A stretch of DNA of 64,000 nt from Photobacterium aquimaris (GTDB lineage Bacteria; Pseudomonadota; Gammaproteobacteria; Enterobacterales; Vibrionaceae). The notes under the pieces are model-generated. The model did not search any database and had not been told where the DNA came from. It saw only the letters and a program-made list of their open reading frames with translations. Each line of letters begins with the position of its first letter. The stretch's first letter is position 1. This document shows, piece by piece, positions 28,898-38,026 of this stretch. The translations under genes and the position numbers were made by a program. The stretch covers positions 669,358-733,357 of the forward strand of contig NZ_MSCC01000002.1 in the NCBI RefSeq assembly GCF_002954455.1, in the 5' to 3' direction.

Positions 28898-30180
28898 TGG
28901 ACAGCCATAACTTTGCACATTAAGTATCAGTAACTACACTTAAGCTTCAAGTTGCTTATGGTGAAACTAATGACAATCTCAAGACGCAAATTGATCGAGC
29001 CTCAAATTACACCTTTTTATCATGTTATTAATCGCTGTGTACGGCGAGCATATTTGTGTGGTGATGATCCATATAACGGCAAAAACTATCACCATCGTCG
29101 AGGTTGGATAGTAAATAAAATCAAACAATTAGCAGCTGTTTTTTGTGTTGATGTGTGCGCTTATGCTGTGATGAGTAATCATTACCATTTGGTGCTAAAA
29201 ATAGATACCGAGCAACAACAAAAACTCTCCCCTGAAGCGGTAATATCACGTTGGTTACAGTTATTTAATGGTCATCCTATTGCAGTCGATTTTTTAAAAG
29301 AGGGCCAGATAGGTGCAGAAAAACAGCAAGCGTTATCAAATTTAGTCACTGAATGGCAACAACGATTAGGCAGTATTAGCTGGTTTATGCGCTGTCTTAA
29401 TGAAGAAATAGCACGAAAAGCTAATAAGGAAGATAAATGCAAAGGCGCGTTTTGAGAAGGGCGGTTTAAGTCTCAAGCATTATTAGACGAGCAAGCGGTA
29501 CTATCTTGCATGATGTATGTTGATTTAAATCCGATTAGGGCAGGCGTTACGCCGTCATTAGAGCAATCAGATTTCACCTCGATTCAGCAGCGCATTCGTG
29601 AATATCAGCAACAGAAAACCTCCGCTAAACAACCACCATTAAATAAAGCGCACTTCCAACTATTACCCTTTGTGGGGGCTGAGCGTCAGGCAAAAACAGT
29701 CGGAATAAACTTTGCGTTTGCCGATTATCTTGAACTTATTGATTGGACTGGCCGCTGTATTCGCAGTGATAAAAAAGCCTTTATTACACCTAACCAGCCA
29801 AAGATTTTACAGCAATTGGGAATAACGCCGAACGCTTGGCTTGAGCATAGCGAACAATTTATGGAACGTTATGCTAATGTAAGCGGAAAATGGTCCCGAA
29901 TGCGCGCCTTTAAGCAACATGTTGGTGGGCATTGGTGCAAAGGAAAGTTGGCGACTCATCAATTACATCCCAATTAGATATGGCTTTTTATAATTAGAAC
30001 AATATACCGCAATAGCTGTCAGGATTGTGGGTGTTGGCGATCGTGAAATATAGTAATAGCATCTAGTTAACCAATAAATTAAATAATAAGCGGTACCTTT
30101 TATAGTAAACGTGTCTGTTGCTGAAGGAATGGTTTATTGTCGTGGAAATCTATTTAAGATTTAAAATATATGGCTGTCCA
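28898..30180 (+). mobile_element. RAYT element bounded by 12-bp inverted repeats
   Basis: TGGACAGCCATA (28898-28909) and TATGGCTGTCCA (30169-30180) are exact inverted repeats around the transposase gene. The same GGACAGCCATA ends recur on short non-coding elements at 59381-62917. The element is 1283 bp. No obvious target duplication was seen, as expected for Y1/HUH transposition. Confidence 0.75.
28970..29977 (+). pseudogene. REP-associated tyrosine transposase (RAYT), interrupted by one stop codon
   Basis: An IS200-like Y1 transposase of the RAYT type. Its N-terminus is PFYHVINRCVRRAYLCG and the family signature YHHRRGWI follows. The HUH metal motif is in SNHYHLVLK, and the C-terminal block is YVDLNPIRAG. 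The gene reads in a single frame except for TGA at 29453-29455, where relatives have Trp in a GRFWEGRFKSQALLDE-type motif. One TGG to TGA change explains it. The product would otherwise be about 335 residues. RAYTs mobilise short REP palindromes, and matching palindromes lie in the cassette array at the right end of the window. Confidence 0.87.
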
Positions 30181-30269
30181 AAGCTAACAAGATCTAATTG
30201 CGATAAATATCAACTTGTGGTTGTATAAAAACTCATGGGTTCACGCGATGTGACAATAGGAGTGGTGTT
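29978..30269. other. Intergenic region with RAYT right end
   Basis: About 290 bases between the transposase and msrA. It contains the element's right inverted repeat at 30169-30180 and otherwise no recognised gene or structure. Confidence 0.5.
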
Positions 30270-30764
30270 ATGAGTCTCGAAAAAGCAATACTGGCTGGTG
30301 GGTGTTTTTGGGGAATGCAGGATCTTATTCGTCGCCAACACGGTGTAGTATCTACACGAGTTGGTTATACTGGTGGTGATGTTGATAATGCGACCTATCG
30401 TAATCATGGTAGCCACGCTGAAGCGATTGAAATTACCTTTGATACCACGCAAACAAGCTTTGCTAAAATCCTTGCTTACTTCTTTCAAATCCATAACCCA
30501 TCAACCCCTAATCGCCAAGGGAATGATATAGGTTCGTCTTACCGCTCTGCTATTTTTTATACTTCTAATGAGCAAAAGACCATTGCCGAAGATATCATTA
30601 AGCAGATGGATGCTTCCACTATTTGGCCTGGACCAATAGTGACCGAAGTGATGGCTGCGAGTAATTTTTGGCAAGCAGAGCCTGAACATCAAGATTATCT
30701 TGAGCATCAACCAAATGGCTACACTTGCCATTTTCCGCGCCCAGATTGGGTACTTCCGGAATAA
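30270..30764 (+). CDS. msrA: Peptide methionine sulfoxide reductase MsrA
   Basis: A 164-residue cytosolic enzyme that reduces methionine-S-sulfoxide in proteins, an oxidative-damage repair. The catalytic Cys12 is in GGCFWGMQ. Other conserved parts are [27 protein letters not shown] (residues ~29-55) and [22 protein letters not shown] (residues ~75-96). It is the short form, without an MsrB domain. The ATG is preceded by AGGAG. Confidence 0.93.
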   Translation: MSLEKAILAGGCFWGMQDLIRRQHGVVSTRVGYTGGDVDNATYRNHGSHAEAIEITFDTTQTSFAKILAYFFQIHNPSTPNRQGNDIGSSYRSAIFYTSNEQKTIAEDIIKQMDASTIWPGPIVTEVMAASNFWQAEPEHQDYLEHQPNGYTCHFPRPDWVLPE

Positions 30765-30836
30765 AAAAGAATCATGTGGCTTTTCATTATTGAAGAGCCT
30801 AATGTCAAATATATCGCGTTAAGCTTACGATAAAAA

Positions 30837-31223
30837 ATGAACATTTATAGAGTACAAAAAGAAGCGAGAACGATAGCACTTTATAACTTCTTTGATGACA
30901 TTTCAGCAAAGTTACAATTAAACATTGAGCATAAATTTCTATCTTATCAATCCTATAATGATATTTATCATTGTAAAAGTTTAAAATTACTCAATCCCAA
31001 AATATGGAAATATAAAGGGTTAATTTATAAGTTAAGAGTCGATAATGGCAAAGAATCAGCAAGAGTATTGTTCGTTAAAACAAAAGACAGTGATTTATTG
31101 ATTATTCATGCTTTTTTAAAATCAACTCAGAAAACACCTAAGAAAGAAGCCAAACAGGCAATCAATGTCTATCAACAGCTTGATGATATAAAAATCGAGC
31201 CGCTGATAATGCTTCGTCAATAA
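30837..31223 (+). CDS. RelE/HigB-like toxin (Gp49/DUF891 family), apparently orphan
   Basis: A 128-residue basic protein. The C-terminal two thirds match the phage-derived Gp49-like family: IYKLRVDNGKESARVLFV, then LLIIHAFLKSTQKTPKKEAKQAI, the F.KK..KTP pattern of HigB-type mRNA interferases. Such toxins normally sit beside an HTH antitoxin. Neither the 72-base gap upstream nor the 94-base gap downstream encodes one. It lacks a strong RBS. It may be an orphan or domesticated toxin. Confidence 0.7.
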   Translation: MNIYRVQKEARTIALYNFFDDISAKLQLNIEHKFLSYQSYNDIYHCKSLKLLNPKIWKYKGLIYKLRVDNGKESARVLFVKTKDSDLLIIHAFLKSTQKTPKKEAKQAINVYQQLDDIKIEPLIMLRQ

Positions 31224-31316
31224 TGTATATTTTATCTACTCAAAAGAATACAACTCTTGAGCGTCAGTCTTAGATTGTCTACAATAGCGCACTTTTGATT
31301 TTCGACAGGCATCAAC

Positions 31317-31562
31317 ATGAACGATACTACATCACGCCCGACTTTACCTGATCACCTTTCTGGTAATCCTCGTAGCCCACATTACCTAGAAGCTGCTTTT
31401 GAATATGAGATCGGCATTCTATTTAACGGCAAAGAGCGTTTTGATGTTGAAGAATACTGCATCAGTGAAGGTTGGATCAAAGTGCCGTCTAAAGCATTAG
31501 ATCGTCGCGGCAACCCGTTACTGATTACTTTAAAAGGCACTGTTGAAGCTTTCTATAAGTAA
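31317..31562 (+). CDS. DUF3297 family protein
   Basis: An 81-residue soluble protein that matches DUF3297 along its length: PDHLSGNPRSPHYLEAAFE, GILFNGKERFDVEEYCISEGW, KALDRRGNPLLITLKGTVEAFY. It is conserved in gamma-proteobacteria with unknown function. The ATG follows a weak purine-rich region. Two hairpins follow the gene. Confidence 0.85.
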   Translation: MNDTTSRPTLPDHLSGNPRSPHYLEAAFEYEIGILFNGKERFDVEEYCISEGWIKVPSKALDRRGNPLLITLKGTVEAFYK

Positions 31563-31583
31563 AACGCGCTTTAGTTTTATTAC

Positions 31584-31609
31584 TAAGCAAAGTTCGGCAG
31601 TTGCTTAGT
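31584..31609 (+). terminator. Hairpin after DUF3297 gene
   Basis: ACTAAGCAA and TTGCTTAGT arms around a short loop, 22 bases past the stop. There is no T-run, so this is a weak terminator call. Confidence 0.45.
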
Positions 31610-31656
31610 TGATGTGGTAGTTAGGTTTTCTCATATAATACTGACTACTCACATCA

Positions 31657-31686
31657 CATAGAGCCTAGTATATTCTAGGCTCTATG
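31657..31686. repeat. Perfect 12-bp stem hairpin
   Basis: CATAGAGCCTAG and CTAGGCTCTATG flank a six-base loop TATATT. No T-run follows on either strand. Confidence 0.8.
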
Positions 31687-31831
31687 CGTTCAGTCCTAGC
31701 TTTACTATGATCACCCTTCTGATTTTTTAAATAAATACTCAATATTGTTATCAATTCAAATTAAATTTAAATCAGGAAATAAATATAGCTTATTTATTAG
31801 GGGTATTTAAAAAATTAATAAAGGCTGAATG

Positions 31832-32222
31832 ATGAATATATATAATGTACTTGATGAATTATCGATTGATTATAAAAAACATGAACACCCTGCAGTATTT
31901 AACTGTGAACAAGTGCATCTTTTAGATTTGAATATTGATGGTGTGGCGAAAAAAATCTATTCATTAAGGATAGAAAAGGTAGTCGACACTTTTTAGTGGT
32001 TGTTATAGCTGATAAAAGTTTTAATTTAAAATCACTTAGCCTACATCTGGGCGTTACAAGTTTAAGTTTTGCATCTCCACGGCGGCTCGATAAGTATCTT
32101 GGTACTATTCATCATTACAATGCCATCCGTTTACTAATACTGCAACTCTTGATATTAGTGTTGCGGGAATACAACAATTATTAGCCTATTATCAACGATC
32201 ATATATTGAAATATATTTATAA
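31832..32222 (+). pseudogene. ProX/YbaK-like prolyl-tRNA editing protein, degraded
   Basis: The N-terminus MNIYNVLDELSIDYKKHEHP and later blocks (FIKDRKGSRHFLVVVI, LHLGVTSLSFASPRRLDKYLG, TLDISVAGIQQLLAYYQ) match the ProX family that deacylates Ala-tRNAPro. It is broken twice. A frameshift lies at the seven-A run 31949-31955 (eight As would join the frames). Between KYLG and HPFTN some 40 residues are missing and the frame changes again near 32125. The deletion shows this is a true pseudogene. Confidence 0.85.
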
Positions 32223-32273
32223 CAACGACAATTTTCTTCTAAACTATTAGTACATCAAATAAAGGACGATTCG

Positions 32274-32744
32274 ATGAATATTTTTATTTTAGATGATGAT
32301 ATTGAAAAGTGCGCGCAATACCACTGCGATCAGCACGTAGTTAAAATGATTTTAGAAAGTGTGCAGCTTTTATGTACCGCTCTCAATAAAAAGGGATTTA
32401 CGACACCTTATAAATCAACCCACATTAATCATCCTTGTGTATTGTGGGTTGAGCAATCATACGATAATTTTTTGTGGTTAAAGGCGTTAGCGATAGCATT
32501 AAATAAAGAGTATAAATTTCGTTACGACAAAGACAACGATCATAAATCGATTGCTGTGCTGAATACTATTGCTGCATGTTCATATGATGCAATAGGGTTG
32601 ACGGCCTTTGCTCAAGCTATGCCTGATACTTACAAGGTAGAAGGTGATGCGATTACGGCTTACCGTGATTTTTATCGAGGTGATAAATCAACGTTTGCTA
32701 AATGGACTAAACGCGCACCACCACCTTGGTTTGTGATTGATTAG
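32274..32744 (+). CDS. Conserved hypothetical protein with phage homologues
   Basis: A 156-residue soluble protein of a family found in bacteria and myophages. Conserved blocks are CAQYHCDQHVVKMILESVQLL, THINHPCVLWV, NEYKFRY-like region KEYKFRYDKD, FAQAMPDTYK and AYRDFYR, ending in KRAPPPWF. Several invariant His, Asp and Trp residues suggest an enzyme, but I do not know its function. The ATG is preceded by AAGGACGA. Confidence 0.7.
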   Translation: MNIFILDDDIEKCAQYHCDQHVVKMILESVQLLCTALNKKGFTTPYKSTHINHPCVLWVEQSYDNFLWLKALAIALNKEYKFRYDKDNDHKSIAVLNTIAACSYDAIGLTAFAQAMPDTYKVEGDAITAYRDFYRGDKSTFAKWTKRAPPPWFVID

Positions 32745-32833
32745 GGCGTAATTTAAGTATTATCACTGCTGAAATCAACGTATTATGAATCTGTACCGTT
32801 TTGATTTTATGAGAAAATGAGTAAGGATTAACC

Positions 32834-33115
32834 ATGAATGTAGATAAAGCAAAAAAACGGATTGCAAAACAAGTTAAAAAGGGATTTAAAGGATATCCTC
32901 AACTTTCTCTGGCCTATTTTGGTAAAACTGCTGATGTGGCGACAGAAGTCGTAGTTACATTTACGCTTGCAGAAGGCGCTGAGCCTCAACAGCAAAAATT
33001 TGCCAGTGATAATGACGTGCGTGAAGACGAAACTATTCAATCTGTATTAGTTAAAATTATTGATCGTGCAGGCGCAAATAGTGTGCTTGAAACTGAAGGT
33101 GTTACTGTTTTGTAA
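32834..33115 (+). CDS. Small conserved hypothetical protein
   Basis: A 93-residue soluble protein with a basic N-terminus (DKAKKRIAKQVKKGFKGYPQ) and an acidic, beta-rich remainder ending in LETEGVTVL. It resembles uncharacterised short proteins of gamma-proteobacteria, but I cannot name a family with certainty. A clear AAGGA RBS precedes the ATG and a terminator follows at 33252. Confidence 0.65.
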   Translation: MNVDKAKKRIAKQVKKGFKGYPQLSLAYFGKTADVATEVVVTFTLAEGAEPQQQKFASDNDVREDETIQSVLVKIIDRAGANSVLETEGVTVL

Positions 33116-33251
33116 TTACAGCGACGGTACAAATATTATCAAAATTACTTCTAAGAATATAACTGACATTATCTTAATCCAGATTAAAGATTTCTAGGTA
33201 TATTAGCGTTATTATTCATTCCAGCTTAGCACTTATAGTAAAAATGCATAT

Positions 33252-33289
33252 AAAAGAACAGTATTAAGGTGCTGTTCTTTTGGTTTTAT
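33252..33289 (+). terminator. Terminator before the Old Yellow Enzyme gene
   Basis: AAAAGAACAG and CTGTTCTTTT arms over a ten-base loop, then TGGTTTTATTTT. Confidence 0.75.
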
Positions 33290-33335
33290 TTTGTGCTGGT
33301 AAAATAAGACCTAACGATATTTAAGAGGATTTGAT

Positions 33336-34448
33336 TTGAGTACTTTGTTTACAGAAACCCGTATTGGTAACATAGCATTAAAAAACCGCTTTGTTCGTAG
33401 TGCAACCTGGGAAAATATGGCAACAGAAGATGGCCATATGACCGATAAACTTTATGCCATTTATGAAGAGCTTGCGCAAGGGGAAGTTGGGCTGATCGTA
33501 ACGGGTTATGCAAATATTGTCGAAGAAGAAAAACCCAATGCTGGCATGATGGGTATGTATAACGATTCTTTTATCGAAGAATATCAAAAACTCACAGATC
33601 TTGTTCACCAATACGATGCCAAAATCGTGATGCAACTTGCTTATGGTGGTACTAAAACAACCTATAACGTTGGTGAACGAGTGATCTTTGCACCAAGTGC
33701 TGTCGCTGAAAAAGGCACTCAGACATTGGGTCAGGCAATGACTCAAACTGATATTGATTATATTGTTGAAGCTTTTGCATTAGCGACTAAACGCGCTCAA
33801 GATTCTGGTTTTGATGGCGTTGAAATTCATGCGGCGCATACCTATTTAATTAACCAGTTTTTAAGCCCATATTATAATCAACGTGATGATCAATACGGTG
33901 GTAGCCTTGATAATCGTATGCGTTTCTTACTAGAAATTTATGCGAAAATTAGAACCTTAGTGGGTGATGATTTTCCAATTTTGGTGAAACTAACGGCCTC
34001 GGAGTTTTTTGAAGGTGGATTAACATTTGCTGAAACGCGCCTGATTTGTAAAAAACTAGAAGCTGTTGGTGTTGATGCGATCATCATTTCGGGTAACGTC
34101 CATGGTAAAGCTGACACTATGGTTGGCGAATCTTATGATGGCTATACCATTGAGCCTGAAGGTTACTTCCATCAATATGGTGATGTGATCAGCCAAGACG
34201 TTAATGTCCCTGTTATTACTGTGGGTGGCTTGAGTGAGTTTGATGCTATTGAAGCCATGGCAAATAATACTGGAATTGAATTTTTTGCATTATCACGACC
34301 ATTACTATCTGAGCCAAAGTTAATTAAACGTTGGCTTGATGGTTATAAAACAGATGTTGAGTGTGAAAGATGCTCAAAGTGCCGTACTCGTCGTGGTAAC
34401 TTCTGTGTAGTAAATAAAACCCGTAAAGCGGAATTAGCTCGTTTGTAA
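33336..34448 (+). CDS. NADH:flavin oxidoreductase, Old Yellow Enzyme family
   Basis: A 370-residue FMN-dependent TIM barrel. It has LKNRFVRSATWENMA, VMQLAYGG, the His pair region GFDGVEIHAAHTYL, INQFLSPYYNQRDDQYGGS, and a four-Cys segment near the end (CERCSKCRTRRGNFC). OYE enzymes reduce activated alkenes, and the terminal cysteines resemble the FeS-type motif of dienoyl-CoA reductase relatives although the protein lacks the extra domain. It starts at TTG 33336 behind AAGAGGA. The substrate is unknown. Confidence 0.87.
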   Translation: MSTLFTETRIGNIALKNRFVRSATWENMATEDGHMTDKLYAIYEELAQGEVGLIVTGYANIVEEEKPNAGMMGMYNDSFIEEYQKLTDLVHQYDAKIVMQLAYGGTKTTYNVGERVIFAPSAVAEKGTQTLGQAMTQTDIDYIVEAFALATKRAQDSGFDGVEIHAAHTYLINQFLSPYYNQRDDQYGGSLDNRMRFLLEIYAKIRTLVGDDFPILVKLTASEFFEGGLTFAETRLICKKLEAVGVDAIIISGNVHGKADTMVGESYDGYTIEPEGYFHQYGDVISQDVNVPVITVGGLSEFDAIEAMANNTGIEFFALSRPLLSEPKLIKRWLDGYKTDVECERCSKCRTRRGNFCVVNKTRKAELARL

Positions 34449-34576
34449 TTGCATCTATAGTTGTCTTTCTTCTAAAGAGAGTTAGCTATTGTGCTAGCTC
34501 TTTTTTTGTCTTTATTTTGTGTACATGTTTTCTTTGCATCATGTTTAATACTTAATTATGGTGTGCCGTACTGTTT

Positions 34577-35117
34577 ATGATTATAACGGCAACGGGTTGT
34601 GCCAGTAATCACCAAATACTAAAGCCAAAAACATTTGAAACCTTTGAAGATTTTCATCCCGGTCCTGAAGGTGGCGTTGATTTAGTGTGGGCGAAACGCG
34701 GTATATTTAATTAGCGTTCATTACAACGGAAAATAGCTCAATACGATAATATTATTTATGACCACGTCCATATTGTGTTTGATAAGCAAAAGAGCGACCA
34801 TTTGTCTGATTATGAAATTATCGAGATAAAAGAGTATTTTATTAATCAATTTAAATCATTAAATACTACGTTAAAGGTAGTTACAGCCGCAGTTAAAAAT
34901 ATTACGGGTCACTATTGCGATTACCAATGTTGGTTCGGCTTCGATGGAAATCTTAGTCAGTGATGCAACAACAGGAGAGCCAATAATTTCGGCTATTGAT
35001 CGCAGAGATGGTAATAAAGATCTCAGCACTATGATTGATTCATCAGATGATATAAAAGATGCAATTAATTGGTGGGTGAAACGATTATCACTAACATTAG
35101 TTCAATATAAGTCATAA
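34577..35117 (+). pseudogene. DUF3313-type lipoprotein, degraded
   Basis: Fragments match DUF3313 lipoproteins: a lipobox-like ATGC, then FHPGPEGGVDLVWAK, YDHVHIVF, IKEYFINQF, ASMEILVSDATTGEPI and a tail INWWVKRLSL. It is broken by an in-frame TAG at 34712-34714 and by a frame change with internal loss near 34905-34915. The signal peptide start is also degraded. It is not expected to yield a full product. Confidence 0.75.
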
Positions 35118-35221
35118 TCACTTGTTTAATAAGCCAATAATCAGATCTAAATGAAATTAACCTTATGCTAAGACTGCATGAGGTTAATTTCTTGATTGAG
35201 TATATTTGAGGTTGATAAACA

Positions 35222-35983
35222 TTAGTGGTTAGTTTTACCTGATAGGCTTAAATCACCAGATGCAATATCAAATACATTTTTGACACATAATAAAGGTGAA
35301 TGTGCACTTGCATTGATTCTTAACCCAGCAGTAACACCATCAAAATTGGCCATTTTAAGTGCCTCAATATTATCAAACCTTACTTTTACGTTTAAATCAT
35401 GACCACGAAATTGAGGTTGGTAGTTAGGGCTATCAATTAATAGCGGTAATCCCGGCCATGTTTTTGGCAACCTAGGTTTTTCACCTTTTGGAATATCAAC
35501 CACGCCAAGGGCATCTGGACCACACTTTTTATTGGGTGCTAAGACAACCCAGTGGCTATGCCATACATTACCATCATTGGTTTTATCGCCATCACCATTT
35601 TCATCATACTGTGGGGTGTCATCAAAATCGGGATGAGAGGTGACCGCTAATGCTAAAATACCGGCATCTTTTTCAAAACCTACTTCATGGCTATTTAATG
35701 TTAATGGCCACACATAAGAAAAAACATCACTGCCCGCTAATTTTCCAATAGGGGTTGGTGTAATCTCTCCTGCTTTACCTGAAACCGCAATATGAAAAGT
35801 GGCCACGTTTCCTTTGGTAGTGATTTTAGTATGAATAATATCAAACGGGGCTAGTTTGGTATTATTCGTTTTTGCTTGGATCCCACCGCTGTGTGATGTG
35901 TGGGCAGATACGGAACCTGTGAATGTGACAATTGCTGTAACCATAGTCGCTAATATCGTTTTTCGCATGGTTGAAATGTTCAT
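35222..35983 (-). CDS. Hypothetical exported protein divergent from MarR regulator
   Basis: A 253-residue protein with a Sec signal peptide (MRKTILATMVTAIVTFTGSVSA, cleaved before HTSHSG). It is beta-rich, with an acidic Asp/Asn stretch DENGDGDKTNDG that could bind calcium, several His residues near it (VWHSHW), and two widely spaced Cys. I do not recognise the family. The start at 35983 follows GGAGG, and the upstream in-frame extension to 36124 would overlap marR. It probably belongs to the regulon of the divergent regulator. Confidence 0.7.
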   Translation of the reverse strand: MNISTMRKTILATMVTAIVTFTGSVSAHTSHSGGIQAKTNNTKLAPFDIIHTKITTKGNVATFHIAVSGKAGEITPTPIGKLAGSDVFSYVWPLTLNSHEVGFEKDAGILALAVTSHPDFDDTPQYDENGDGDKTNDGNVWHSHWVVLAPNKKCGPDALGVVDIPKGEKPRLPKTWPGLPLLIDSPNYQPQFRGHDLNVKVRFDNIEALKMANFDGVTAGLRINASAHSPLLCVKNVFDIASGDLSLSGKTNH

Positions 35984-36027
35984 AACATCCTCCGTTGAGT
36001 GAACTGAGTATAGTATATAATTTGGTG

Positions 36028-36097
36028 TTGACTCGATACTATATTTATATAAGAGCATAAAAAGGCAGTTGTCAATTTTGTATTGAGTCGATACTAT
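36028..36097. promoter_or_regulatory. Two repeated operator-like sites between marR and the exported protein
   Basis: TTGACTCGATACTAT (36028-36042) and TTGAGTCGATACTAT (36083-36097) differ by one base and are 55 bases apart. The second ends seven bases before the marR start, and a reversed ATAGTAT lies at 36010. They are likely binding sites of the adjacent MarR protein. Confidence 0.6.
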
Positions 36098-36103
36098 TAA
36101 CGA

Positions 36104-36688
36104 ATGAACATAAATATTATTCAACAGTTACTTGATCGCATTAGTAACTTAATCAGAGCAGAAATGCGTACAGAACTTATTGGGCATGGATTACAACCTG
36201 TTCAATTTGATGCTTTGTATTATTTATCTATTTGTAATCGTTTTTCAAATACACCTAAAGCGGTGACAGAGTTTTTAGGTTTAACAAAAGGAACGGTGTC
36301 GCAAACTATTAAGGTGTTAGAAACAAAAGGGTATGTAGAGAAGCTTGCGGATAGTAATGATAAGCGTATTACGCATTTAATAATGACTGAAAAAGGACGA
36401 GACTTATTAGGTGCTTATTTTCCATCGACAATATTGTTGGATGCTTGTTCTGATAGTGAGGGGGGAAGTACAGCGTTTGACGCTGCATTACTACAACAGC
36501 AATTAACGTTATTGTTAGCATCAATCCAAAAACAACACCGCTACCGTTCTTTTGGCGTATGTAAGTGTTGTAAGTATCATCAGCATGTTAATGATGGCTA
36601 TGTTTGTGGTTTAACCCAATTACCATTAACAGCTGATGATATAACCTTGATTTGTGTTGAGCATCAAACACTCACAAAACAAAAATAA
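36104..36688 (+). CDS. MarR-family regulator with Cys-rich C-terminal tail
   Basis: A 194-residue regulator. The winged HTH lies at about residues 35-100 (FLGLTKGTVSQTIKVLETKGYVEKLADSNDKR, residues ~59-90). Beyond the usual MarR length is a tail of about 50 residues with CKCCKYH and VCGL, four Cys and two His that could bind a metal or sense redox state. It is divergent from an exported protein, with two direct-repeat operators between. The ligand is unknown. Confidence 0.82.
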   Translation: MNINIIQQLLDRISNLIRAEMRTELIGHGLQPVQFDALYYLSICNRFSNTPKAVTEFLGLTKGTVSQTIKVLETKGYVEKLADSNDKRITHLIMTEKGRDLLGAYFPSTILLDACSDSEGGSTAFDAALLQQQLTLLLASIQKQHRYRSFGVCKCCKYHQHVNDGYVCGLTQLPLTADDITLICVEHQTLTKQK

Positions 36689-36714
36689 GAGAGGAGCAAA
36701 GCCTCTCTTATTTT
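36682..36714. terminator. Bidirectional terminator between marR and roxA
   Basis: AAAATAAGAGAGG and CCTCTCTTATTTT arms over a seven-base loop, between convergent genes. Confidence 0.88.
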
Positions 36715-36721
36715 AGGGTAT

Positions 36722-37854
36722 TTACTCGACAGGGTACCAATAACCAAGGTTGATCAGTTGTGTAAGCATCGCTAGAAAGGCTGGATGATCAAGCTGTTCA
36801 CCTAATTGAGCGTAAGTGATTTGCTCTTCGTCACACAGTAATTTAGCGGCATCAGCACATTCTGGCGGTAGTTGATATTGTTCGCCATTGATATAAACAA
36901 GGTGTGCTTGATCAGGGTGATAAAACGCCCGTAAACCACCAATACGTTTAAATGCTTCACCATCTTCTAGAAATTGATACGTTTCACTATTTTGCCATGG
37001 TGGCTCTGAAGGTAATATATCGAGTTCATGGCGATTTTGCGTTAAATGTTCACCCAACCATTGTTTTAATAGCTGGGGGTGATCAAGCAAACTACGCATC
37101 ATATTTTCAAGATCTTTGGCTTCTTCTGCCAAGATAGCGCCGTTATTCGCACGAGCGGGAAGCTTTGGATTATGGTAGTGAACATCACCAATATCATTTG
37201 CAATCACGAAATCGGCAAAGCTGCTTAATAGCTCTTGTTTTTAGGTGATCGAAAACCAACAGAGAAGCTCATTGAAGTTTCAATTGCGTAACCATCATGA
37301 GGGAAACCAGGTGGAATATATAAAATATCACCTGGTTCTAAAATGTCGTCAATAATCGGCTCAAAGCCTTTAATTTGACGTAAAGCAGGATGACGACATT
37401 CTTCTTCGTAATCATCTTTTTTAGGACCAACGCGCCAATGGCGTTTGCCAGAGCCTTGAGTAATAAATACATCGTATTGATCAATATGTGGTCCAACGCC
37501 GCCACCAGGGGTTGAGTAGCTGATCATTAAGTCATCAAGTAACCACCCTGGTAATTGACGAAATGGAGTAATTAATTGTGCAGCACCTTCATGCCAATGG
37601 TTAGCGGCTTGAACAATGAATGACCAATTATCTTCAGGAGTGTCATCAAATGTTAGTGGGCCATGGCGAACATCCCAAGCATCGGCTAATTTAGCGATAT
37701 AGCGCGAATCAACCTCTTCTTCCATTGCCAATCCTGCTAATTCATCAGGCGTAATGGGATCGACAAAATTTTTAAAACCACCTTTGATGATGGTCGGTTT
37801 CTTTTGCCAAAACTCGGCAAGAAATTCTTCAAATGAAAACGTCAGTTGGTACAT
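36722..37854 (-). pseudogene. roxA: RoxA ribosomal protein uL16 arginine hydroxylase, frameshifted
   Basis: A JmjC-type Fe(II)/2-oxoglutarate oxygenase (YcfD) that hydroxylates an arginine of ribosomal protein L16. Metal ligands are His123 and Asp125 in GPHIDQYD and His186 in GFPHDGYA. The N-terminal 209 residues read from 37854 to 37225. The C-terminal winged-helix half reads in another frame from near 37240 to 36722. The join is the five-base T-run at 37238-37242 (A5 on the coding strand): a sixth base restores SPKKQELLSSFADFV and a protein of about 377 residues, close to the E. coli length. It may be a sequencing error or recent inactivation. Confidence 0.87.
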
Positions 37855-37963
37855 AACACGCTATTTATTGTTGAGCTGGATGGCGATTATAACGTAAACA
37901 GTTCCCAGAGATATCTTTAGTTTGCGTTTACTGGTATTCACCTCTGAAAACAGAAAGCTATAA

Positions 37964-37993
37964 AAAAGCGCTAACGATTAGGTTAGCGCTTTT
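37964..37993 (-). terminator. Terminator of the C69 dipeptidase gene
   Basis: AAAAGCGCTAAC and GTTAGCGCTTTT arms over a six-base loop. On the minus strand it is followed by TTTATAG. Confidence 0.85.
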
Positions 37994-38026
37994 CATATAA
38001 CATCAGATTTACTGTTAGTTGGGTGT

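Noticed and set aside
28898..30180. Classical DDE insertion sequence
   Set aside because: The protein has the HUH and Y1/RAYT signatures and no DDE domain; no target-site duplication was seen.
33378..33746. 122-codon minus-strand frame inside the Old Yellow Enzyme gene
   Set aside because: The plus-strand gene is strongly conserved here; the opposite frame has low-complexity composition and no homology.
37225..37240. Programmed frameshift in roxA
   Set aside because: The A-run is only five bases, there is no slippery heptamer or stimulatory structure, and the same kind of lesion recurs in four other genes; error or mutation is simpler.
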